Notes under the pieces: generated by a model
The model's input: the letters and a program-made list of their open reading frames with translations, nothing else
Databases searched by the model: none
Told to the model about the DNA's origin: nothing
DNA from: Mobiluncus massiliensis
GTDB taxonomy: Bacteria > Actinomycetota > Actinomycetes > Actinomycetales > Actinomycetaceae
Direction of reading: 5' to 3'
Assembly (NCBI RefSeq): GCF_949769255.1
Contig: NZ_OX458329.1
Span: forward strand, 1,426,001-1,490,000
Length of the DNA: 64,000 nucleotides
Made by a program: the position numbers and the translations under genes
In this document: in pieces, positions 44,994 through 53,557 of the stretch
Layout: the number at the start of each line of letters is the position of its first letter
How positions within the stretch are numbered: position 1 is the first letter of the stretch

Positions 44994-47324
44994 CTAGGAC
45001 TCCGGCCCGCTCATGTCAATGACCGGCAGGGGGAAGTCTTTGATTGGCGGATTTGAGCTGGCCATCACTTCAATCAGAGGCCGCAAGCCCATCCACCATT
45101 GGTTGATGGGACGGCGCTTTTCTGAATCAACTTGTTTCTCCATCTGGGAAATGTCGTGGTACGCCATCTGACCGTTTTCCTCACCGATATATTCAATGGC
45201 GCACTGCCCGGAATCTAGGGCGGCGTCAAGGTGGCACATCGTTTCCCACATCAGCCGCACCGCGAGGAGCCGGTCGAAGGGAGAGGGAGCCCCACCCTGC
45301 TGCAAATACCCCACCGCGTCAGTACGAACGTCAAAGCATCCCTGAGACTCCTGCTTGAACACTTTGGCCATAAACCGCATGTCATAGTGTCCCCCAGCCA
45401 GTTCGTTGCGAACCACCAGGGCGAGGCGACGGCCTTTTGCGAAAGCCTCGCGCATTTCGGTGGCATGTTTGCCCAGCGTCTCGAGGCTAATCGTTTCTTC
45501 CTCAAGGTAAACTCGCTCTGCCCCGGCGGCGATTCCGCTCATCAGCGCCAGGTAGCCGCAGTGGCGTCCCATAGTTTCGGTGATGAAACAACGTTTTGAA
45601 GCGGCAGCCGATTCTTTCATCAGGTCCATGGACCACACCGCATTGTTCAGTGCAGTGTCCGCTCCGATGGAGATTTCGGCTCCCGGAAGGTTGTTGTCGA
45701 TGGATGCCGGGACGATGACCATCGGTATCTGCAGGGCTGGATAATGCTTCAGTTCCCCGCTGATAGCTTGGGCGGACAGATACGCGTTGTAGCCCCCAAT
45801 CAGCACCAGCGCATCGATATGGTGGTTTTCAATCGAGCGGCCGATGGCATAGAACTGTTCTATCGTGGGTACCTCTCGTTTGGTTCCTAGTTCCGCACCA
45901 CCTCGGAAGTCCCAGCCTTCCACGTCTTTCCACAGCAGTTTGCGAACCTTGCCGTCAATGAGCCCCTGCCAAGACCCCTCGATACCCAGGACTTCCAGGC
46001 CACGCTGCAGTCCGAAACGAACTGCAGCCCGGGCCGCCACGTTCATCCCCGGAGCCAGACCTCCCACGTGCATCACGGCAACTTTTTTCGCTTTGCGAGG
46101 CAAAGGCTTCAGCAACGAGGGCGGGGTGGACAAAACCCGGAAAATCTCTACCATATCGGTGAAGGAAGTCCCCCGCGAGGCGATAGCCTGGTCATATTTT
46201 CCAGCCTTTATGAGCTCGTGAACATTCGAGGTCGCCGCCACAGTCTGGGTCAGGTCCAGCCGGGCAATCCGGTTGTAGCGCACCCCCATCACTTTGGCCG
46301 AATCCCCCGGCTTTGCCCCAATTACGTCCTGTACCGCGGCATACCCCAGCAGGGTGGGCATCCACCGGTCATATACCGAGGGTGTTCCCCCGCGTTGAAT
46401 GTGTCCCAAGATGGTGACTCGAGCGGACTCTCCCGTGCGCTGTTCAATAGCCTCAGCGACATAGTTGGCGGTAATGGCCTGACCGTCCTGGTCCTTTGCC
46501 CCTTCCGCCACCACCACAATAGAATCGCGCCGCCCGTGCTTGCGCCCTTCACTGAGCTTCGTACACATATCGTCTTCCCAGCCGGGTGCGGGGGGATTTT
46601 CGGGTATCAGTACATAATCGGAACCGCCCGCCACGGCGCTCATCAGCGCTAAATATCCGCAGTTTCGTCCCATAACTTCCACCACAAAGGTGCGCTGGTG
46701 GGAAGCGGCGGTGGACGAAAGCTGATCCAGAGCCGCCAAGATGCGATTCAAGGCCGAATCGGTGCCGATCGTCATGTCTGTGCCCGCCATGTCGTTGTCA
46801 ATAGAACCGACGATGCCGACAATGCACAAGGACGGGTGGGCTTTGGCTGCGGCGGCGCTGAGGCGCTTTTCCTTCACCAACTGCTCCAATAGCTTCGGCC
46901 AGTCCTGGCGCAGCTCTTCCGTTCCTCGCAGCGACCCGTCGCCACCGATGGAAATGAGCCGGTCAATGCCGTTTTTAACCAGGTTCTCGCAGGCTTTCAG
47001 GCGTCCTTCCCAATCCCGAAACTCCGGGCAGCGTGCGGTGCCGATGATGGTACCGCCCTTGGAAATCGTATTGGACACGTCACCCCAGGTCAGCTCGTGA
47101 ATACAGGACCCGCCTTGAACCGCACCCAACCAGCCTTCACGTATCGCGAACGGCTTCGCTCCTAAAACTATGGCGGAACGCACCGCGGAACGCACCGCCG
47201 CGTTCATGCCCTGAGCGTCACCACCAGAAGTGAGAATGCCAATGCGAATGTCCTGTTCCGGCTTTACCGTCTTCGGTTTCGCGTTAGATTTCCCGTTCTT
47301 TGCCGGTTTCGCAGACTCACCCAT
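44994..47324 (-). CDS. pfkA: 6-phosphofructokinase, tandem-duplicated form
   Basis: A 776-residue PFK made of two PFK domains in one chain, like eukaryotic ATP-PFK. The ATG at 47324 follows GGGGAGAG; a start at 47357 is less likely. First half (about 25-390): GILTSGGDAQGMNAAVR, ISIGGDGSLRGTEEL, and the catalytic VGSIDNDMAGTDMTIGTDSALN. The Gly at the GGDG and VGSIDND positions argues for ATP rather than pyrophosphate. Second half (about 405-776): the corresponding motifs are GGLAPGMN, IGGYNAYLS and ASIDNNLPG, so key acidic residues are lost. The C-terminal half is therefore probably regulatory or binds an effector. Confidence 0.92.
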   Translation of the reverse strand: MGESAKPAKNGKSNAKPKTVKPEQDIRIGILTSGGDAQGMNAAVRSAVRSAIVLGAKPFAIREGWLGAVQGGSCIHELTWGDVSNTISKGGTIIGTARCPEFRDWEGRLKACENLVKNGIDRLISIGGDGSLRGTEELRQDWPKLLEQLVKEKRLSAAAAKAHPSLCIVGIVGSIDNDMAGTDMTIGTDSALNRILAALDQLSSTAASHQRTFVVEVMGRNCGYLALMSAVAGGSDYVLIPENPPAPGWEDDMCTKLSEGRKHGRRDSIVVVAEGAKDQDGQAITANYVAEAIEQRTGESARVTILGHIQRGGTPSVYDRWMPTLLGYAAVQDVIGAKPGDSAKVMGVRYNRIARLDLTQTVAATSNVHELIKAGKYDQAIASRGTSFTDMVEIFRVLSTPPSLLKPLPRKAKKVAVMHVGGLAPGMNVAARAAVRFGLQRGLEVLGIEGSWQGLIDGKVRKLLWKDVEGWDFRGGAELGTKREVPTIEQFYAIGRSIENHHIDALVLIGGYNAYLSAQAISGELKHYPALQIPMVIVPASIDNNLPGAEISIGADTALNNAVWSMDLMKESAAASKRCFITETMGRHCGYLALMSGIAAGAERVYLEEETISLETLGKHATEMREAFAKGRRLALVVRNELAGGHYDMRFMAKVFKQESQGCFDVRTDAVGYLQQGGAPSPFDRLLAVRLMWETMCHLDAALDSGQCAIEYIGEENGQMAYHDISQMEKQVDSEKRRPINQWWMGLRPLIEVMASSNPPIKDFPLPVIDMSGPES

Positions 47325-47480
47325 CGGTATCTCTCCCCTCGATTCTGTGCCGGTCATCCGGCCCGGTTTTATTCTCTCGAATTTTTCACCCTTTTGGGTG
47401 TTAAACGTGAACTTTCACATCCCTAAGCTGAACGTAACCTGTCAACGAATTGACGAAACAAACGAGCAAAGGAGTAATCC

Positions 47481-47897
47481 ATGTCTACTGAAAACTTCAC
47501 GCCCGCTGTGCCTGGCGCGCCTCAGCCCGAAGTGAAAAAAACGCTGGCTTTTGTGGCGTTGGCACTGTGCATTGTGGCTTCCATCCTCATGCTTGCCGGT
47601 CACATCATCACAGGTCAACAGGTCGCTGCCGCGACTGGTGGGGACATTAGCCAAATGGGTCTGGACGAGTTGTCCAGCGCTATGGATGTCGCCGACAAGG
47701 CCGGGAATCAGCTCCTGGTGTTCGTAGGGATTGCGGGAGTACTGAACCTGGTTGCTTTCATCCTGAGTTTGGTCGCTCTCATTAAGTCCCACCCCAAGAC
47801 CATGCCCCTGATTATCTTCCTGGTGGTTATCGTTTTGCCAGGTATCGCCCTGGCTATCGGCAGAGCAGTTCAAGCCAGCATTCTTCCTTCCGTGTAA
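47481..47897 (+). CDS. Small membrane protein, function unknown
   Basis: 138 residues. A Pro/Glu N-terminus (about 20 residues) is followed by three hydrophobic helices (TLAFVALALCIVASILMLAG, LLVFVGIAGVLNLVAFILSL, LIIFLVVIVLPGIALAIGRAV). An extracytoplasmic-looking loop with acidic residues lies between the first two. AAAGGAG 7 bases before the ATG is a strong ribosome site. Divergent from pfk and closed by its own terminator, so it is a single-gene transcript. The family is not recognised. Confidence 0.75.
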   Translation: MSTENFTPAVPGAPQPEVKKTLAFVALALCIVASILMLAGHIITGQQVAAATGGDISQMGLDELSSAMDVADKAGNQLLVFVGIAGVLNLVAFILSLVALIKSHPKTMPLIIFLVVIVLPGIALAIGRAVQASILPSV

Positions 47898-47919
47898 CCG
47901 CTTGCGGCTGCTTTCCAGG

Positions 47920-47957
47920 GGGGCTCCGATAACCTATTCGGAGCCCCCACTTTTTTG
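47920..47957 (+). terminator. Terminator after the small membrane protein
   Basis: GGGGGCTCCGA (47920-47930) pairs perfectly with 47939-47949 around an 8-base loop, followed by a T-run (47952-47957). It lies 22 bp after the stop. Confidence 0.9.
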
Positions 47958-48019
47958 CCTTACCGGTAAAAAAGACCGAATTTGACCTAAACTGCTATTT
48001 TTTTGGGAATAATGGAATC

Positions 48020-49486
48020 ATGAGTTTCGTGCGTGAACCAGCGGTAGCAGGATCTTTTTACCCCCAGGATCCAGGTGAGCTGCAACAAACGGTTGACGAC
48101 CTGCTGAAAAAGGCCGCCTCCCTCATCACTAACGATGTTTCGCAAGACTCACAAGGCAGACCTCTGCGGCAACTGATGGCGGTGCAGGTTCCCCACGCCG
48201 GATACATCTATTCCGGTCTCACCGCCGCAGTCGGCTACCAGCTCGTCAGGACCTTGCGTCCCCGACGTGTCGTCATTGCCGGCCCCACGCACCGAGTCGG
48301 ATTCCGCGGTATCGCACTGAGTGAAGCTACCGCTTTCGCCACTCCCCTGGGGGAAGTTCCGGTGGACCAGGAGGCCCAACAATACCTGGTGGAGCATAGT
48401 TCCGCCGCAGAGTTTTTCGAGCCCTCCCACGTGGAGGAACACGCCTTGGAAGTCCAGCTGCCCTTCCTGCAAACCGTTTTCCGCGGCCTAGACTTCTCTA
48501 TCGTGCCCCTAGCGGTCGGAGATTGCACCCCGGAGGAAGTTTGCGAAAGCCTGCAAACTCTGGTTTCAATTCCGGGGGAGAATCCTGACGATACCTTGAT
48601 TGTCGTGTCCTCGGATTTGTCCCACTACCTGAGCTACGACGAGGCGCGCAAACTTGACACCACGACCTTGTCTCAAGTCATGTCGTTAGAGTACCCCCTC
48701 GACCCGCGTCAAGCCTGCGGTGCTTACGCTTGGTCCGGCCTGATTCGTTTGGCGCGCCGACTCCAGTGGCATCCGCAGCTGCTGATGAACGCTAGCTCCG
48801 GGGACACCGCCGGAGGTAAATCGCGGGTTGTTGGTTATTCCTCCGTGGCTTTCTGGAAGTACAATCCGCCGGAGGATGAATTCGGCATCCCGGATCGTTA
48901 CGGCTCGCTGCTACCTCAGATGGCTCGTGAAATTTTGATTGATTCGTTCCGAGATGGCAATCGTATCGGCTCTATGAATACCATCAGCAAGTTCAGCGAG
49001 TCGGACCGTGCTTTGCAGTTGCTGCTGCGTTCGGTCGGGGCTTCTTTCGTGACTTTGACAAAACACGGGCAGCTGCGCGGATGTATCGGTTCGCTGGCTC
49101 CGCATCGAATGCTCAGTGAGGACATCGCCGCGAACACTTTGGCCGCTGCTTTTGAAGACCCGCGGTTCCCTCCTCTGCAAGCCTCGGAACTCGATCAGAT
49201 TAAGATTGAGGTTTCTGTCCTCACGGAACCTCAGGCTTTTGAACGTTTCGAGGGGGAAAGCAACGACTCCTATCTGTCCCGGCTGCGCCCCGGTATAGAC
49301 GGGGTCATTTTGCGCCGCGGTTTCCACCGGGCGACTTTCCTGCCCCAGGTCTGGAGTGAGCTACCCGATGTACACGACTTTATCTCGCAGCTCATGTATA
49401 AAGCCGGGCTGGGCGCCGAGGAATTCGGGCCGGAAATCAAGCTAGAAACGTATCAGGTTCAAGCCTGGGGCGAGGCCGAAGTCTGA
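48020..49486 (+). CDS. AmmeMemoRadiSam proteins B and A fused (Memo-AMMECR1)
   Basis: A 488-residue fusion. Residues 1 to about 275 are the Memo domain (VREPAVAGSFYPQDPGELQ, QVPHAGYIYSGLTAAVGYQ, the His/Asp metal-type residues in EHALEVQLPFLQ and VVSSDLSHYLSYDEA). From about 300 on is AMMECR1, with the invariant loop GQLRGCIGSLAPHRML and AAFEDPRFPPLQASELDQIKIEVSVLTEP. In many genomes the two domains are separate and accompanied by a radical SAM protein. None is present within this window. Function of the system is not established. Cytoplasmic. Its stop overlaps the convergent TetR gene by 28 bp. Confidence 0.88.
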   Translation: MSFVREPAVAGSFYPQDPGELQQTVDDLLKKAASLITNDVSQDSQGRPLRQLMAVQVPHAGYIYSGLTAAVGYQLVRTLRPRRVVIAGPTHRVGFRGIALSEATAFATPLGEVPVDQEAQQYLVEHSSAAEFFEPSHVEEHALEVQLPFLQTVFRGLDFSIVPLAVGDCTPEEVCESLQTLVSIPGENPDDTLIVVSSDLSHYLSYDEARKLDTTTLSQVMSLEYPLDPRQACGAYAWSGLIRLARRLQWHPQLLMNASSGDTAGGKSRVVGYSSVAFWKYNPPEDEFGIPDRYGSLLPQMAREILIDSFRDGNRIGSMNTISKFSESDRALQLLLRSVGASFVTLTKHGQLRGCIGSLAPHRMLSEDIAANTLAAAFEDPRFPPLQASELDQIKIEVSVLTEPQAFERFEGESNDSYLSRLRPGIDGVILRRGFHRATFLPQVWSELPDVHDFISQLMYKAGLGAEEFGPEIKLETYQVQAWGEAEV

Positions 49487-50088
49487 GCGGCCGCGGCCAT
49501 AGTCGGGCAGGAAAGCAAGAAACTACGCAGCTTTTCCACGACATCTTGGGGAAATTCGCCGCCCTCTGAGACTGCTTCATAAGCCAAACCGTCAATGATG
49601 GAAATTATGACGTCGGGCAAACATGAACATTCGGCGGATTGCAGAATATCCGCGACATATTCGTCAAAGCGGGCGCGTCCCTCACGAGTCTTTTCCACAA
49701 TAACCTGGTGTTCAGCCAGGACCAGTCCGTGCAACAGGTAGGTACGTATGTACTGAATGTCCGTGGTTTGCGGAAGCACCGCGGCGACCAAAACCTCGGG
49801 CAGCTTGTCGCGCAGTTCCTGGGGGGAAAGTTGCAGCGCTTCATCGCGGATTTTCCGAGCCCGGTCCACCCAAACCTCGACGTTCAGGCTCGCCGCCTCC
49901 ATCAGCAAATCTTCACGAGTGGGGAAATGGTATTCAATCGTGGAATGAGGCAAGCCGGCTTTTTTCCCCAGAGCGCGATAGGTCAGGGTGCTGGGCGAGG
50001 AGCGGCGCAACATCTGAGACGCCGCGGTCAATATCCTGGTCCTGGTATCCGGTTGTTTAGAATCACTGGCAATGCTCAAATTACTCAA
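49459..50088 (-). CDS. TetR-family transcriptional regulator
   Basis: 209-residue TetR-type regulator. The N-terminal helix-turn-helix is RTRILTAASQMLRRSSPSTLTYRALGKKAGLPHSTIEYHFPTREDLL. The C-terminal ligand-binding part is helical and unspecific. It runs in the same direction as pafA, 58 bp downstream of it, and could be in the same transcript. It is convergent with, and overlaps by 28 bp, the Memo-AMMECR1 gene. Ligand and targets cannot be told. Confidence 0.85.
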   Translation of the reverse strand: MSNLSIASDSKQPDTRTRILTAASQMLRRSSPSTLTYRALGKKAGLPHSTIEYHFPTREDLLMEAASLNVEVWVDRARKIRDEALQLSPQELRDKLPEVLVAAVLPQTTDIQYIRTYLLHGLVLAEHQVIVEKTREGRARFDEYVADILQSAECSCLPDVIISIIDGLAYEAVSEGGEFPQDVVEKLRSFLLSCPTMAAAAQTSASPQA

Positions 50089-50146
50089 CTCCCTCTCCCC
50101 TTAGTAAGCTAGCGAAACAGATTTTCGGTCGTGTAACTAGCCCTAC

Positions 50147-51508
50147 CTATTTTTGTTCCAAATTTTCAATTTTTGCAAGTAGCTGTGAAATCTCTGCGGA
50201 TTCACTCTCAAGAGGATTCAGCAAGTCGATCTGGGGGCTCGGCGGGTCGTCTAACCGCACGTAGGACCATCCGATTGAGGCACTCCGGTCAGCAAGGTCG
50301 CACGCCTCCACCACTTTTCCACGTAATAACGCTCTGGTATTGGCAGGAGGAATCGCCTTAGCGCGAGCAACGCAGTCCTCATCGACCAGCATCTGCACAC
50401 TTCCCGATTGCAAAAGTCTCTCACGAAGCCCATATTGCTTTGATAAATCGTGAAATGCTAACTCTGCTCGCCGGGCTTTGGCCCCAGCAAAATTCGCCTC
50501 ACCAGCGGTGACATGGGAAAGTAGCTGATATTTCAGCGACCAGTCGAGTTCACCACTCAAGGCTGTGAGATCCCCCTCGGTCAGGGCTGCTAGGCCGCGA
50601 GCGACCACGTCCCTCAAACCGAATTCGTCATCGCCCTCAGGAAACAGATTCACGCTTTCTCGCAACAGTTCCGGACAACTGACCTCAACCGCGCTGTCCC
50701 CACGCCGTGCGGACATCCGCGCATTCGGGTCGTAATTCCAGGTTTTCATGGCCGCAACCGGATCGTCGAGGACGAAAAGATCCTCTTCCCCCGTGCCCTC
50801 CTCCATGAGACGCAAAAATCGGTCGGCCAGGAAAGTTCGCAAAGCGACTGTTACGGGCAACATGGCTGAATCTACGCAGGTCACATGCAAGCGACGCCAG
50901 CGGGAGGCATCCGCGTGAGGTTCCTCTTTCGTGTTGATAAAAGCCTTGTGGTGCGTGGGGTCAGCAGAGGCCGCCTCGGTAATATAGTGAGCCCGCGCAC
51001 TAAAGCAATATTTACCTTCTTCGTCTATGCAGCCGCTTCCGCACAGGATTTGGCGAGCCGCCAGGAACGACACAAAAGCGGGCATCGAAATCGGGGTGTT
51101 CGCTCCGTATTGATAGTTTTCGTGGCAGCCAAAACTGTTTCCCCAAGAGTCAGCGTTTGTTTTCAAGACGTGAATCCGGATGCCGCGGTTCACCAAATTA
51201 TTATTGGCAATATCAACTAAATCTTGAATAATCGCGTCCCCCGCTAGGTCTTGGGCCACAACGTCTGCGAGGTCAAGGCACTCGGGACCGGCATATTCGG
51301 GGTGTTCTCCAATATCGACATAGAGCCTCGCCCCGTTGGAGAGAAACCCGTGAGGAACCCGCACGGCTCGCTCCGTACTGGCAAAGATCTCTTTCACGGC
51401 CGCCTCTACGTCTAGCGGTGGTTCCTCTGAGCCGGAATTATCGTAGACGTAGACGCTGGTCACACCATATTCGGTTTCGAGGCCACAGACCCTTCCGAGA
51501 CGTGTCAT
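50147..51508 (-). CDS. pafA: Pup-protein ligase
   Basis: PafA, the ligase that joins the C-terminal Glu of Pup to Lys residues on target proteins, 453 residues. It belongs to the glutamine-synthetase-like fold: N-terminal RVCGLETEYGVT with the catalytic Glu/Asp pair, NGARLYVDIGEHPEYAGPEC, KTNADSWGNSFGCHENYQ, EPHADASRWRRLHVTCVDSAM and the C-terminal domain ending VRLDDPPSPQIDLLNPLES. It starts 4 bp before the pup stop (ATGA overlap). No 20S proteasome genes separate it from pup, unlike in Mycobacterium. Confidence 0.96.
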   Translation of the reverse strand: MTRLGRVCGLETEYGVTSVYVYDNSGSEEPPLDVEAAVKEIFASTERAVRVPHGFLSNGARLYVDIGEHPEYAGPECLDLADVVAQDLAGDAIIQDLVDIANNNLVNRGIRIHVLKTNADSWGNSFGCHENYQYGANTPISMPAFVSFLAARQILCGSGCIDEEGKYCFSARAHYITEAASADPTHHKAFINTKEEPHADASRWRRLHVTCVDSAMLPVTVALRTFLADRFLRLMEEGTGEEDLFVLDDPVAAMKTWNYDPNARMSARRGDSAVEVSCPELLRESVNLFPEGDDEFGLRDVVARGLAALTEGDLTALSGELDWSLKYQLLSHVTAGEANFAGAKARRAELAFHDLSKQYGLRERLLQSGSVQMLVDEDCVARAKAIPPANTRALLRGKVVEACDLADRSASIGWSYVRLDDPPSPQIDLLNPLESESAEISQLLAKIENLEQK

Positions 51509-51693
51509 TGTCCGCCCTGCTGTTTGAAGTTCTGGACAAAGCTCAAGGCGTTTACGTTTAAGACGTCCTCGATGTCTTCGATTAACGCATCGAGTTTGTC
51601 TTCGGAGATTTTATTCTGCGGAGCAAGTTCGACCTCTTCAACCGATTCGTTCTCGCTGGCGGAGTGGCTTTCTTGAATCTGTTTCGCCATCAT
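51505..51693 (-). CDS. pup: Prokaryotic ubiquitin-like protein Pup
   Basis: 62-residue intrinsically disordered modifier. The middle region EDKLDALIEDIEDVLNVNALSFVQNF forms the helix that ARC/Mpa and PafA/Dop recognise. It ends GGQ, so the terminal Gln must be deamidated by Dop to Glu before PafA can use it. It starts inside the end of dop (4-bp overlap) and overlaps the start of pafA by 4 bp, giving tight translational coupling. Confidence 0.97.
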   Translation of the reverse strand: MMAKQIQESHSASENESVEEVELAPQNKISEDKLDALIEDIEDVLNVNALSFVQNFKQQGGQ

Positions 51694-53522
51694 TTCCCTT
51701 TCTCAAATTGCTCTTTAAAACTCTCACTGGCGTAGTATCCCTCGTCCCAAGAGTAATATTTCAAATCCGCAGGCAATTCTACTCCCAGGGCTTGCAGGAC
51801 TTCCGCGACGAATTTCCCCTGGTCCTCGCTTTCGGAACCGAGCTTGGCCGTGCAAATCTCCACGGCTTTCTGGACTTCCTGGCGAGTGGGGTGGTGTGGG
51901 TCGGGGAACTGAACCCGCACCAACTGTGGCTTTCCGATGTCAACCAAAATCGCCATCCAAGACGCCGCCCAGAGCCGGTCGGGGAAACGCCGCAGCAGCT
52001 CGGCGCGTCCTCCGGCGCGGGTTTCCGCCGGCGCTTCCCGAGAGGCCTGTTGGATTTCCTCCAGAGCAAACATCGGCTCGAAACCACCCCTCTCCAGCGC
52101 GCGAGCCAGAGACAAGCCCTCATCAACCATGGAAAATCTCAGATCTAACAAGGCCAATCTGGGGTCATCCCAACCGCAGCCCAGTTGGTCCCGCTTACGG
52201 TCCAAGAGCGCGAGTTTCGCACACCACTCCACGAGGGCAGTGGATTCGCGCCAGCCTGCCTCGAGGGAGCTCAAGACCCGTTCCCAGTTCTCGATAACCC
52301 ACTTGGTTTCACTGTCTGCCTGCTGAGATGCCCCAGAGCCAGCCTCAAAACCAACTTCACGAATGAACTCCAGATATCCCTGCTGAATCTCGAGCGCAGT
52401 AGCTGCTCCCCCAGCCTTCAAGGGGCAGGCCTGTTGCAATGTGACGTCGCGGGAAAAGGCCTTGATTGCCGCTACCGAATCCGCTAGCGCCCACCTGTCG
52501 GCGAGTTCACGAGCCCGTTCGGGGAGGTTCTCGGCCAGACTCAACAGCAGCGCGGCCGTCCCGGTGCGTAACGCGGTGGAATAGGGGAACATCGAAGAAT
52601 CCGCGGTGATGACGTGGAACCGTCGATAGCGGCGAGTAGCGTGGGGCTCGTCGCGGGTGTTGACGATGGGGCGTTCCCGCGTCGTCATCAGGGAAACTTC
52701 GGTTTCGATGAAATCCGCGCGTTGGAAAATCTGGAAACCCGGGGTTTCGCTGTTTTGGCCCAGCCCGAGACGTCCCGTGCCGCAAAAAATCGGGCGAGAC
52801 ACTAAGTACGGAATAAAGAGGTCCACCAAGAGCTGCCATTCCACGCTGCGCTCTACGAGATAGTTTTCGTGCGCGCCCCAAGCCGAACCGTGCGCATCGG
52901 TGTTGTTCTTTAGGATTAGAGCTTTCGCTCCGGCCTCGTCAGGGGAAGTACTGTCACGCAGAGCCTGGGCCGCGCGGGTCATGATCTCATCTCCGGCACG
53001 GTCGTAGAGCGCGGTTTGGAGAGGCCCGAGACATTCCGGCGCGGAGTATTCGGGGTGACCGTGGTCGACGTAGAGCCTCGCTCCGTTGGGGGCAATAGTG
53101 GAGTTGCCGCGGTAGTAGTGTTGACCGAACGCATCGACTTTCGTCACCCAGCGAGTTTTCACGCCGGTCAGGACGGCGCCGAGTTCCTCGTTCGTCCGTG
53201 CCTCGGGTGGCAAGTCGTGGTGTTCTTTACCTTCGGCGTCGAGTTCCGGATGCTCTCCCGAATAGTCGAAACGAGTGCCGGCTCCGGGGAGCATACGCCA
53301 AGAGACGGCGGCACCTGCCGGATCGGGAACGTGGTTCGTCACCGGCACCCCCGGTGTTTTCGCTTCCTCCAGAGCCCAAGTGCGCCACAAGCGTTGAGCC
53401 AAGACTTCCGCCTGTTGCGCGGCCTGAGTTTCAGAATCCCCCGCCTCCGGAGAGGGGCCGGCGGGGAAATCGCTCAAGGCATATTCAGTTTCTATCGACA
53501 TGATGCGTTTCACGCTCAGCAT
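51690..53522 (-). CDS. dop: Pup deamidase/depupylase
   Basis: Dop, 610 residues from the ATG at 53522, chosen for its ideal AAGGAGG six bases upstream; a longer frame to 53630 runs into the ARC gene. Family features: MSIETEYALSD at the N-terminus, NGARLYVDHGHPEYSAPEC, LKNNTDAHGSAWGAHENY, EPHATRRYRRFHVITADSSMFP. It deamidates Pup-Gln and removes Pup from proteins. The section between the ETEY motif and NGARLY is about 60 residues longer than in mycobacterial Dop (extra acidic, Pro-rich loop), so the loop that gates the active site may differ. Confidence 0.95.
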   Translation of the reverse strand: MLSVKRIMSIETEYALSDFPAGPSPEAGDSETQAAQQAEVLAQRLWRTWALEEAKTPGVPVTNHVPDPAGAAVSWRMLPGAGTRFDYSGEHPELDAEGKEHHDLPPEARTNEELGAVLTGVKTRWVTKVDAFGQHYYRGNSTIAPNGARLYVDHGHPEYSAPECLGPLQTALYDRAGDEIMTRAAQALRDSTSPDEAGAKALILKNNTDAHGSAWGAHENYLVERSVEWQLLVDLFIPYLVSRPIFCGTGRLGLGQNSETPGFQIFQRADFIETEVSLMTTRERPIVNTRDEPHATRRYRRFHVITADSSMFPYSTALRTGTAALLLSLAENLPERARELADRWALADSVAAIKAFSRDVTLQQACPLKAGGAATALEIQQGYLEFIREVGFEAGSGASQQADSETKWVIENWERVLSSLEAGWRESTALVEWCAKLALLDRKRDQLGCGWDDPRLALLDLRFSMVDEGLSLARALERGGFEPMFALEEIQQASREAPAETRAGGRAELLRRFPDRLWAASWMAILVDIGKPQLVRVQFPDPHHPTRQEVQKAVEICTAKLGSESEDQGKFVAEVLQALGVELPADLKYYSWDEGYYASESFKEQFEKGK

Positions 53523-53557
53523 ATGTTTCCTCCTTCGCGCGGTCCCCCGCGGCGCTC

